NCBI GenBank assembly: GCA_046350355.1
Contig: JAXMAN010000003.1
Coordinates: 186,001-250,000 of the forward strand
Length of the DNA: 64,000 nt
Direction of reading: 5' to 3'
DNA from: UBA966 sp046350355
Lineage (GTDB): Bacteria > Planctomycetota > Phycisphaerae > Phycisphaerales > SM1A02
The notes below the pieces were generated by a model that was not told the origin of the DNA, made no database searches, and worked only from the letters and a program-made list of their open reading frames with translations. This document shows, one piece after another, positions 50,422 to 58,059 of the stretch. The position numbers and the translations under genes were made by a program. The number at the start of each line of letters is the position of its first letter. Position 1 is the stretch's first letter.

Positions 50422-50691
50422 ATGAAGGCGATATTCAATGTGGATGCCGCGCTGCGATTTGCGGAGATTCTGGAGCGCGAGGCTGACGAGTTGGCCCGCC
50501 GTACAGCCGCCATGAGCGAGTCGCTTGTCGGGTTGGCGGCCACGTGGCGCGATCCGAAGTATGACCTGTTCCAGCGGAAGTTCGACGACGCGTCGCTCGC
50601 TCTCAAGCAGTGTCTTGAGCGCAGCGAACACTATGCCGCGTACCTGCGCAAGAAGGCTGCAATTGTGAAAGAGCGTTATCTTCGCGACTAG
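50422..50691 (+). CDS. Small helical protein, WXG100-like (component 2)
   Basis: This 89-residue helical protein has 'LAATWRDPKYDLFQRKF' in the middle, at the place of the WXG turn, and a C-terminal 'YAAYLRKKAAIVKERYL' reminiscent of the YxxxD/E region of ESX substrates. 'AGGAGG' lies 5 bases before ATG 50422, which is preferred over the GTG at 50419. It directly follows component 1 and could pair with it as a heterodimer. Confidence 0.65.
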   Translation: MKAIFNVDAALRFAEILEREADELARRTAAMSESLVGLAATWRDPKYDLFQRKFDDASLALKQCLERSEHYAAYLRKKAAIVKERYLRD

Positions 50692-50703
50692 GGACGATGA
50701 ATC

Positions 50704-51597
50704 GTGGCGCATGGCAATCCAAGCGTTGGCAGGCAGGTAAACGTCGGTTCAGCTGATGCACTGGACGCGCTGGCTTTGGCGGTGGCGACGTTCGAGTGTG
50801 CAAGCAAGGAAGGGATTGAGTCATTCTGCCGCCGTTGCCATCACCGACGCCGAGTGCTGGAAGATGCAGTCCACGAGCTGGAGCAAGAGACGCTGGAGCT
50901 CGAGGCGCAGATCCAGGACGTGAATGCGGATGAGCCCGACCCGGACCTTCAGGGGCGGCGGGCCGAGAACATCAGGCGGCTCGATCGATTTCGCGACTCA
51001 ATGAGCGCCCTGGAACAAGCGGAGTTGATCATGGACGCGGCGATGGCTCGATTCGCAACGCTCGCAGATTCGGCGCTGCCTCGCGCGAGGCGCGAGCTCG
51101 GCGAACGGGTAAGCGCGCTGCATGCCTACCGCGAGGTTGTCCTGGCACCGTCCGCGTGTATGAGCGCGCGCGCTGCGGCGTCGTCAGGCAGAGCGCCCTT
51201 GCCCTCTGGGTTCAGGTGGGTTCTGCTTTCAGAAGTCGACATGACCGAGGTCAACAGAATTCGGCCGGACAAGGACTTCTTAAAGGGAGTCTCGTATGAG
51301 GACATGCGCCGTGGATTGCAGCGATTCAAGGCCGAGGTCTTGCCCTGCTTAGAGGCCGGAGTCGATGGCGCGCTTGAACGGATCCAGCGCAAGGATGGCG
51401 CTGCCCACGGTTCAGGCACCGGCCTGGAGCATCTCTATCGTGTCTTCTTTGGCGACGAACACATCCGGCTTGAGCGTTTCAAGGGCGACAAGCTCTTCTC
51501 CGTCACCAATGGCCGGCACCGGATTCGGGTCGCGAGAGACTCCGGCTGGGATGCCGTCCCAGCTCAGGCCGTTGATGTGGAGCGAGGCGTTCGATGA
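50704..51597 (+). CDS. Helical protein with C-terminal ParB-like domain
   Basis: The 297-residue protein has an N-terminal helical half with coiled coil ('LEDAVHELEQETLELEAQI') and a C-terminal segment 'FSVTNGRHRIRVARDSGWDAVPAQAVD' (two adjacent halves) that resembles the ParB/Srx nucleotide-binding fold (G-x-H-R-x-x-A-x-x-x-G). ParB-like domains bind CTP or act as nucleases. The helical front resembles LXG-type targeting regions, so the protein may be an exported effector of the FtsK system, or a cytoplasmic regulator. The next gene overlaps it by 4 bases. Confidence 0.55.
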   Translation: MAHGNPSVGRQVNVGSADALDALALAVATFECASKEGIESFCRRCHHRRRVLEDAVHELEQETLELEAQIQDVNADEPDPDLQGRRAENIRRLDRFRDSMSALEQAELIMDAAMARFATLADSALPRARRELGERVSALHAYREVVLAPSACMSARAAASSGRAPLPSGFRWVLLSEVDMTEVNRIRPDKDFLKGVSYEDMRRGLQRFKAEVLPCLEAGVDGALERIQRKDGAAHGSGTGLEHLYRVFFGDEHIRLERFKGDKLFSVTNGRHRIRVARDSGWDAVPAQAVDVERGVR

Positions 51598-51803
51598 CGG
51601 AAGAACAGCGCGCGTTCTCAGCTGCATGGAGCAAGCTCGAAGCTGCCTGGCGCAGTGCGCGAACGGTCTGGCACGACGAGCAGGCATGCGCCTTCGAGCG
51701 CACCGTCATTCTCGAGGCCCGCGACACCGTGAGGGTCTGCGAGAATGCAATGGTGGAACTGGACCGCGCCTTGGAGTGGGCGGAACGGGCGATTGATCCC
51801 TAG
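51594..51803 (+). CDS. Small WXG100-like helical protein (component 3)
   Basis: This 69-residue protein has 'LEAAWRSARTVWHDEQACAF', in which 'VWHDEQACAFE' resembles the W-x-D/G turn and following helix of WXG100-like proteins. It overlaps the preceding ParB-like gene (ATGA). It may be the dedicated partner or chaperone of that protein's helical front. Confidence 0.6.
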   Translation: MTEEQRAFSAAWSKLEAAWRSARTVWHDEQACAFERTVILEARDTVRVCENAMVELDRALEWAERAIDP

Positions 51804-51822
51804 CCATGGGAGATGAGATCCA

Positions 51823-52590
51823 GTGACTGCGAAATCTCCAGCTCTAGCGCGTCTCCTCAGCAACGCAGCGCCGCAGCGGTCAGCCCCGTTCTCCGTTGGC
51901 AGCGTAGGTCTTGAGGTTGCGATTTTGTTCGACACGACCGGAAGCATGACGCCCTACCTGCAACAAGTGCGTCAGGACTTGGCCCGGTTGGCGTCCGACC
52001 TATGGTGCGCGGTTCCTGGCGCGCGCCTGGCGCTCATTGCCTATCAGGACTACTGCTCGTTAAGTGCCTACGTCACAAGGGTGCATCCGTTCACCGTCAG
52101 TGTGGAGTCTGTTCGCAGCTTTCTTGACCAGGTTGAACCGACCGCCGGCACGGATCCCGCCGAGGCCGTTGAGGAGGCATTGCATCAGGCTTCCGTGCTT
52201 CCTTGGTCGGTCGGTGCGCGTCGAGTCGCAATCCTGGTGGGTGACGCTCCTCCCCACGGCGTCATTGATGGTTGGCATCGATGCCGAAATGGGCATACTT
52301 ACCTCACGGAGGCAAATGCGCTCGCGGCCAAGGGCATCGTGGTGTATGCCGTTCAGTGCGGATCATGCGCGGCCACCCAGCAGTCGTTTCGAGAAATCGC
52401 GCGCATCACGGGAGGCAAGCACATTTCGCTGGGCGCCATTGACGATTTAGTTGATCTACTGGCGGCGATCAGCATTCAGAGAGCTGGGCTTCTTCCTGCG
52501 TTCATCGGGAAGCTTGAGGCAACGGGAAGGCTGTCTTCCTCCAAGCAGGCATTGTTGGCGCAACTGCGCGCAGGGGAGGCGGAGCAATGA
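51823..52590 (+). CDS. vWA domain protein of the FtsK cluster
   Basis: The 255-residue protein is a vWA domain with MIDAS residues 'LFDTTGSM', 'AGTDPAE' and 'LVGDAPPHG'. The pattern resembles vWA domains found with alpha-kinases and secretion proteins. A four-cysteine/histidine stretch ('HRCRNGHTY', 'CGSCAATQQ') may bind zinc. The start is a GTG, 19 bases after the previous stop; the stop overlaps the DnaJ-repeat gene. It probably recruits partners to the FtsK-like machinery. Confidence 0.8.
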   Translation: MTAKSPALARLLSNAAPQRSAPFSVGSVGLEVAILFDTTGSMTPYLQQVRQDLARLASDLWCAVPGARLALIAYQDYCSLSAYVTRVHPFTVSVESVRSFLDQVEPTAGTDPAEAVEEALHQASVLPWSVGARRVAILVGDAPPHGVIDGWHRCRNGHTYLTEANALAAKGIVVYAVQCGSCAATQQSFREIARITGGKHISLGAIDDLVDLLAAISIQRAGLLPAFIGKLEATGRLSSSKQALLAQLRAGEAEQ

Positions 52591-55500
52591 ATGCCGCTGA
52601 TGCAGCCGCGGACCTCTACGCAGAGCTCAGAGTTTCGGACGACGCCAGTGCCGACAGCATCAAGGCGGCGTACCGGCAGCTTGCCCGAGAGCTTCATCCA
52701 GATCAACTCGGCGCCGTCAGCGCGGAGCTTCGGCACGTTGCAGAAGCACGAATGGCTCGCGTGAATGCCGCCTACGAGGTGCTTTCCGATCCATCCAAGC
52801 GTAGGGAATACGACGAGTCGCGCGCCAACATCCTTCGAGGTCGTGAAGTGGAGCGCCTAGCGCGAGAAGTCAGCGAAGCGCTGGATTCCGAAGACTACGC
52901 GCGCGCTGCCGCGATCGCGCGCTCGCTCGTGGATCGGTTCGCGGGCGACGAAGAAGTCGTCCGGATGTACTGCGAGGTCGCGAACCTGTGTGCGCGGGAG
53001 CTTGCGTCGAAGGGACAAGGGATCTTGGCTCAGGAGTTGCTCGCATCGGTCGTCGCCGTTGCCCGCGACGACGACACGCGGCGCCAGGCACAGGGAGATC
53101 TCGAGCTGCTGCGCGGAATGGGAGGGGTGACAAGCGTTGCCGATCCTCGTGATGCAGTTCCGCGCAAGCGCACTTCGGCCTCCCCGCCTTCGGCGGTCTC
53201 GTCGGCTCGACATCCCTCCAAGCGCGGCTTCCTCGTGGCAATGTGGTTGATAGTCCTTGGCCTCTCGGTCAGTTGGCCCGCTCTGCGGGCAGCTGTGTGG
53301 GAGCTTGTGCGTCCGCGCACTGGGGTTGAAGTGGCCCTCGAGTCGCGGCTGCAGCGAGGCGATGCGGCGCTCGCACGCTCTGATTACGCCGCCGCCGTCG
53401 AGGCGTTTGAAGAGGCCCTGCGGCTTCAGCCTCGCAGTGCGGACGTGGCGCGGCGTCTTGGCCAGGCTCGCGATGGGGCGGAAAGGGCCAGGGCAGCGCA
53501 GATGCAAGCCAAAGTCAGCGACGCGATGGCGCGGGGAAGGGACCTAGCACAAAGGGGTCTTTGGGACCAAGCTGTGCTCGCGTTTCAGGAAGCCGTCGGA
53601 GCGCAGGAGGACAATGCTGAGGCGCAGGAGGCGTTGGCAAGTGCGGAGCGAGCCAAGGTGGATGTGGAGGTCAACTTGCTGGTTGCCAAGTGCGCTCAGC
53701 GCATGAGGGATCGAGACTGGGACGCGGCGAAGGAGTGTGTGGCGCGCTTGCTCGTGTTGAGGCCTTCGCATCCCGAATTCGTCGAGCGTGGTGCGGAGAT
53801 TGATCGCCTAGAGCGTCGCGACGCGTGTTCCGCAGCACTCTTGAGTGCTCGTCAGGCTATGGATGTCTCCGACTGGTTGCCAGCGGAGGAGTTCCTGGAG
53901 CGCGCTCGAGCGGCTGATCCGGACAGCGCGGAGGTGAGGGCGCTGCTCTTGCAAGTGGCGCCGAAGGCAGCGGAGAGCCGATACGAGAACGCCATGTTGG
54001 CGGGGCCTGAAGCAGTTCGGCGCCATGATTGGACTGCCGCCACGGCCGCCTTTCAGGCTGCACTGAAGGAGCGTCCGGGTGACCGCGCTGCCGAGGATGC
54101 TCTCACGAGTGTCGCGCGGCGCAAGGAGGCGTTGGCGGTGGTGCAGGGCGCACAGGCGTTGCTCGCTCGGGAGAGCCAGGACAGCGCAGGTAACTACGCC
54201 CATGTAGGAGAACAGTTGAGCGCCAGAGTCCACCATGAGCTCGCCAGTGCACTTCACGCGGATCCTGAGTGTTCGGATGCAGTGGCGCTCGTTGGGCGCG
54301 TCGTGTATCCGGACAGTTTGCTCGCCGTGCTGCCGGAGCGCTTGCGCGCCGAGCGGTCGTCCGCGGTTTGCTTGGCGCTGGCGCAGGCGACTATGGTCGG
54401 CGAGAGTCGAGATGCGGAGGGTGGCGCTGCCCATGCGGGCGATGCCCGTAGCGCCTCCGCACACCGAGCGCTGCGTAGAGCCTCCGAACTCAAGATGGAC
54501 GACCCGGCGACCGTCGCCTTTGCCGCGCACGTGCGACTTCCAGATTCGCTGTTTCAGGAGTTGCCTTCGTGGCTGAGCGCTGAGAAGTCGAACGCAATGT
54601 GCATGGCACTCGCGCGCGCGTGTATGGTTGGAGAGAGCCAGTCCAAGTACGGCTACCCGAACGCCGGCGATGCTCGGAGCGCCGCCGCGCACCGGGCGCT
54701 CAGGCGAGCCGTCGAGCTCAAGCCCGACGACCCTGCCACGATCGGCCTGATGTCCCTCATTGCGTTTCCCGACTCCTTGTTCAGCGATCTTCCGGTCCGC
54801 TTGCAGAGGGAGAAGTCCCACGCAGTCTGCTTGGCGCTGGCGCGGGCAACCATGGTCGGCGAGAGCCGCGACTCCGACGGCGAATACTGTCACGCGGGGG
54901 ATGCACGGTGCGCCGCAGCACACCGCGCACTTCGGCGGGCAGCCGAGCTCAAGCGCGATGACGCAGACACCCTTGATCTCATGTCGCGCGTGCAGCTGCC
55001 GGACTCGCTGTTTGCGGAGATTCCGTCGCGGGTCGCGGCGGAACAGTCCCACGCCGCCTGCCTGGCATTGGCGAAAGCGGCGATGGTTGGTGAAAGCCGC
55101 AACTCCTCAGGCGGCTATTCGCATGCAGGTGACTCGAGGAACGCCGCGGCGCACCGCGCACTCCGCCGGGCAGCCGAGCTCAAGCGAGATGATGCAGCGA
55201 CCCTCGATCTGATGTCGCGCGTACAGCTGCCAGAATCGCTGTTCGCCGAGGTTCCCGCGTGGGTCGCGGCGGAACAGTCACACGCCGTCTGCCTGGCGTT
55301 GGCGAAGGCGGCGATGGTTGGCGAGAGTCGCAATTCCTCGGGCGGCTACTCGCATGCAGTTGACTCGAGAAACGCTGCGGCGCATTGGGCGCTGCGACGA
55401 GCGTTGCAGGTTAAGCCCGACGACGCAGCTACGCTGGCGTTGACGGGTGAGGTGCGGTTTCCGCCCTCGCACTATCAAGCACTGTCTGGGTGGATCGCAA

Positions 55501-55691
55501 CCGAGCAACAGGCGCAGGTTTGCCTTGCCTGGGCATCCGCGGTCCTCGTCGGCGACTCTGTGAATTCGAGTGGAAGATACCGCTTCCTCGAGGGGCGGCA
55601 GCAGGCGGTGGCGCTGCTGTCAGTTCGACGCGCGTTGACTCTTGATCCGCATAACGCGCAAGCCCAGGCTTTGATTGCACGACTGAACTAG
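52587..55691 (+). CDS. Membrane DnaJ-domain protein with TPR-like and novel 76-77-residue repeats
   Basis: The 1034-residue protein begins with a J domain (residues about 10-80; 'LARELHPDQLG' holds the HPD motif and 'AYEVLSDPSKRREYD' the last helix), which would recruit a DnaK-type chaperone. One transmembrane helix follows ('GFLVAMWLIVLGLSVSWPAL', about 215-235). TPR-like repeats come next ('AVEAFEEALRLQPRSADVA'). From about residue 530 to the end there are tandem repeats of 76-77 residues, with shared blocks 'MVGESR', 'AAAHRALRRA-EL', 'LPDSLF' and 'CLALA-A'. The gene overlaps the vWA gene (ATGA) and is the last of the cluster. A chaperone-scaffold role in the secretion-like machine is inferred. 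Confidence 0.8.
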   Translation: MNAADAAADLYAELRVSDDASADSIKAAYRQLARELHPDQLGAVSAELRHVAEARMARVNAAYEVLSDPSKRREYDESRANILRGREVERLAREVSEALDSEDYARAAAIARSLVDRFAGDEEVVRMYCEVANLCARELASKGQGILAQELLASVVAVARDDDTRRQAQGDLELLRGMGGVTSVADPRDAVPRKRTSASPPSAVSSARHPSKRGFLVAMWLIVLGLSVSWPALRAAVWELVRPRTGVEVALESRLQRGDAALARSDYAAAVEAFEEALRLQPRSADVARRLGQARDGAERARAAQMQAKVSDAMARGRDLAQRGLWDQAVLAFQEAVGAQEDNAEAQEALASAERAKVDVEVNLLVAKCAQRMRDRDWDAAKECVARLLVLRPSHPEFVERGAEIDRLERRDACSAALLSARQAMDVSDWLPAEEFLERARAADPDSAEVRALLLQVAPKAAESRYENAMLAGPEAVRRHDWTAATAAFQAALKERPGDRAAEDALTSVARRKEALAVVQGAQALLARESQDSAGNYAHVGEQLSARVHHELASALHADPECSDAVALVGRVVYPDSLLAVLPERLRAERSSAVCLALAQATMVGESRDAEGGAAHAGDARSASAHRALRRASELKMDDPATVAFAAHVRLPDSLFQELPSWLSAEKSNAMCMALARACMVGESQSKYGYPNAGDARSAAAHRALRRAVELKPDDPATIGLMSLIAFPDSLFSDLPVRLQREKSHAVCLALARATMVGESRDSDGEYCHAGDARCAAAHRALRRAAELKRDDADTLDLMSRVQLPDSLFAEIPSRVAAEQSHAACLALAKAAMVGESRNSSGGYSHAGDSRNAAAHRALRRAAELKRDDAATLDLMSRVQLPESLFAEVPAWVAAEQSHAVCLALAKAAMVGESRNSSGGYSHAVDSRNAAAHWALRRALQVKPDDAATLALTGEVRFPPSHYQALSGWIATEQQAQVCLAWASAVLVGDSVNSSGRYRFLEGRQQAVALLSVRRALTLDPHNAQAQALIARLN
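54150..55600 (+). repeat. In-frame tandem repeats, 228-231 bp per unit
   Basis: The codons for 'MVGES' start at 54393, 54624 and 54852, giving units of 231 and 228 bases; further units begin about every 228-231 bases up to the last, 'LVGDSVNSSGRY'. Two adjacent units ('MVGESRNSSGGYSHA') are almost identical, which points to recent duplication. There are about six clear units and one diverged unit at the front. Confidence 0.8.
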
Positions 55692-55812
55692 ACGGAGGAT
55701 TCGGTGGCCGGTCCGCGATGCGTACTCGGTGACATGGGAGTGCCGCGTGGGACCACCGTACTTGAGAGACGCTCGCATCCGTATCGGATGAGAAGAGTCT
55801 CGGAGTGAGTGC

Positions 55813-55983
55813 TTGCGCAGGCTGTATCGCTTCCTCGAAGAACTCGTGGCCAGTCCGGGGCAGGCTGACGGAGTGCCTGCCCGCGGCGCGCCGATCACCG
55901 AGGTGGAGAAGTCGCTGTGTGCCTCTGACGTCATCTTCCCCTCTGGCACGTCGGAACCCGTGCCGTGGATAGTGAAGCGGTGA
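55813..55983 (+). CDS. Possible 56-residue ORF with TTG start
   Basis: A frame from TTG 55813 reads 'LRRLYRFLEELVASPGQADG' and ends '...EPVPWIVKR'. 'CGGAG' lies about 7 bases upstream. The start is a helix-like stretch and the rest is irregular. It may be chance. Confidence 0.2.
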   Translation: MRRLYRFLEELVASPGQADGVPARGAPITEVEKSLCASDVIFPSGTSEPVPWIVKR

Positions 55984-56259
55984 AGTGCCGAAGTAGCCTC
56001 GTCGGGGAACTTGCCCGGCGGAAGTGTGCGGCAGCGGACTGGCCCTGCGCCGGGCTCTGGTCCAGCACTCTGTACGTCGAGTTGGGTCGGTTGCGCGCTC
56101 GCCGCCATCATGCCTGGTGCTTCGAGCGCTTGACTTCCCCTGCAGGCAACCAGATTGTTGTCGCATGCTGTCATGGTGGAGCGGCAGAGCTGGTCTAGGC
56201 AGGCTCAGCCCACCTTGAGGAGATCGTGTGCGGCGCATGAGACGGCCTAGTCAAGTCAT

Positions 56260-56286
56260 CTTGTCTAGCGCGAAGCGCTAGACAAG
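56260..56286. terminator. Perfect 12-bp hairpin
   Basis: 'CTTGTCTAGCGC' and 'GCGCTAGACAAG' are exact reverse complements around a GAA loop. It lies between two converging genes (DnaJ-repeat ending at 55691, AAA paralogue 3 ending at 56590). No T-run follows on either side, so it could be a bidirectional terminator, a protein-binding site or a mobile-element end. Confidence 0.5.
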
Positions 56287-56554
56287 GGCTCTTTGCATGC
56301 GCGATCGCTGGAGCGCCGGTTGGTCTGAGCGCACCTGCGCCCCGTTCAGCTCATTCCCCATCGACCCACCGCCCTATGGCAGACAACCTGGGGCGGGTAG
56401 TGCTGCAACGACGAGCTGGTTCCACTGCGGTTCGCAGCCCTGTCTCTTGCTCCTAATGCGAACGACGCACTCTCAAGGGTTTGGGTGACAAGGGAAGGTT
56501 CGGGGAGCTGCGCGAGTGCGTCTTAGCGCATTGACGGCATCTCTCTGGGATGGT

Positions 56555-56568
56555 GGGGGGGGGGGGGG
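56555..56568. repeat. Homopolymer run of 14 G
   Basis: A run of 14 G lies 22 bases beyond the stop codon of AAA paralogue 3. Such tracts slip easily. Here it is outside any coding frame, so phase variation of a protein is not indicated. Confidence 0.6.
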
Positions 56569-56589
56569 AATGGCGCCGTGTCGGGCGGA

Positions 56590-57714
56590 CTACCAGGCGG
56601 GAGGCATTGATCCGCGCCCCGGCCATGCATCTCGTCGATCGCTCGAGCCCTCCGGCTCCGCGCCTTGAGTCGCCGCTCCCTTCGGCTCCCGCGTCTTCGC
56701 CAGCAAGCTCGCCGGAATCAGGTGCTGAAAGCGCTCCCCCAACATCCGCTCCACCCCCTCCTCATCCCCAGCCACCCCCACCTCCCCCCGCATCCAATCC
56801 GCCACCACCGCCACCGCCTCCACCGTCCGTACCCCCGCCGTACACGCCATCTCCGCGACCAGCTCCACCGCCTCCGGCGTGAGCCCATTCTCGCGCTGCT
56901 CCCGCTGCCCCCGCTGCCCCCGCAGCAACCCCAACCGCTCAAACGCCCGCCGTACGCGCACCAGCTCCGACGCCTTCGTCCGCTCCAGGAAGTAGCGGCG
57001 CTCGATCCACCCAAAGTGCCCCGACGCCAACGGCAGCTCCTCGCGCGCCGTCGCGATGATCGTGTGGCCGCGCCGGTCGCGTCCTTCGCCTCGCTCGCGC
57101 TCCGCGCGCCGCTCCCGCCCCTCACGCCCCTCGCGCGCCTCGCGCCCGAAGGGCCACCAACCCGCCTCACCGCCATCGCGACCATCGCGCGCAATCGGAA
57201 ACCCACCCCGCCGCGCCACGCCATCCTCCATCAACGCGATCCCCGCCGCCATGCGCGCGAGGTCGCCCAGCGCCGGCGCGGTCGCGGCGTCGAGCCCGCT
57301 CAGCACGATCACGCTGCGCGGGTGCGCCATCGCGAGCACGCCGGCGAGGTCCTCGGAGCAGCGCACCATCGGCATGTCGATCTCGAGCACGGGCGCCGCG
57401 AACTCGCGCGCGATCGCGTGCGCGAGCGTGCGCTTGCCGGAGTCGGCGGGGCCCGTCAGCAGCGTGTGGGGAAAGCGCGTGCCGCCCGCCTCCGCGGCCA
57501 GGACGGCGCGCGTGAGCAGGTCGCGCAGGGCGGGGTGCTCCGCGAAGTGCCACAGCGAATGCGGCTGCAGCAGCGCGTGGGTGACGGGGAGGTACTCGTG
57601 GCCGGGATCGAAGCCGGGACCGCCGCCGGGAAGGGGGTCGGCGATGACGCGCTGGCAATGGCGGCAGGCAGGGCGGGGGTGGCGCGGTGCGGGGTCGTTC
57701 GATCCGTCCGTCAT
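56590..57714 (-). CDS. Degenerate RuvB-like AAA protein (paralogue 3)
   Basis: The 374-residue protein matches the two AAA proteins encoded at 33569 and 36261: 'HALLQPHSLWHFAEHPALRD', P-loop 'TGPADSGKRTLAHAI' with G-K-R, 'SVIVLSGLDAATAP' in place of Walker B, 'HTIIATAREEL' as sensor 1, and 'IERRYFLERTK'. It differs by a short N-terminal zinc-like pair ('CRHCQR'), an Arg/Glu-rich insert before sensor 1 ('REGREGRERRAERERGEGR') and a long tail. It stands alone, 19 kb from the others. ATG 57714 fits the alignment. The divergent gene is at 58060; the 345 bases between show no clear promoter. Confidence 0.7.
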   Translation of the reverse strand: MTDGSNDPAPRHPRPACRHCQRVIADPLPGGGPGFDPGHEYLPVTHALLQPHSLWHFAEHPALRDLLTRAVLAAEAGGTRFPHTLLTGPADSGKRTLAHAIAREFAAPVLEIDMPMVRCSEDLAGVLAMAHPRSVIVLSGLDAATAPALGDLARMAAGIALMEDGVARRGGFPIARDGRDGGEAGWWPFGREAREGREGRERRAERERGEGRDRRGHTIIATAREELPLASGHFGWIERRYFLERTKASELVRVRRAFERLGLLRGQRGQREQRENGLTPEAVELVAEMACTAGVRTVEAVAVVADWMRGEVGVAGDEEGVERMLGERFQHLIPASLLAKTREPKGAATQGAEPEGSSDRRDAWPGRGSMPPAW

Positions 57715-58059
57715 GGGCGAGCGAGGCCTCCTGGGTGCGTCGGACCGCGTCCCGCGCACGCCGCGGGGCTTCGGCCGACAAGGTGGGTGCAAGCAGCGTG
57801 CGTCCCCGGTGCGCGGACCGGCCGGATGGGCCGCCGCGCTCGTCGATCTCGTCCCGGATGCCGACTGCGTTGCGTGTTGCTGCGTCGGGGCGCGAAGCCG
57901 CCCCTTGCGTAACATCTACGGCCCTTCGGCGGCCCGGTCAAGCATCCCTGGCGCGTCGAAGGTGCGTTCGCGCGCGGATTTCGCGTGCGGCGCGCGCCTG
58001 GCCCCGCGCGTTGCAACACCTGTTGCAGCGTCCCCACCCCACCTACAGTTCTCCCGCCC

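Larger units (their letters stand above)
55692..56589. other. Intergenic region between the DnaJ-repeat gene and AAA paralogue 3
   Basis: These 898 bases hold no convincing gene. The left part has a short open frame (55813-55983), the middle a strong hairpin (56260-56286), and the right end a G14 tract (56555-56568). GC content and open frames do not show coding character elsewhere. Confidence 0.5.

Noticed and set aside
54150..55600. Regularly spaced repeats considered as a CRISPR array
   Set aside because: Units are 228-231 bp, in frame and protein coding; there are no short direct repeats with unique spacers.
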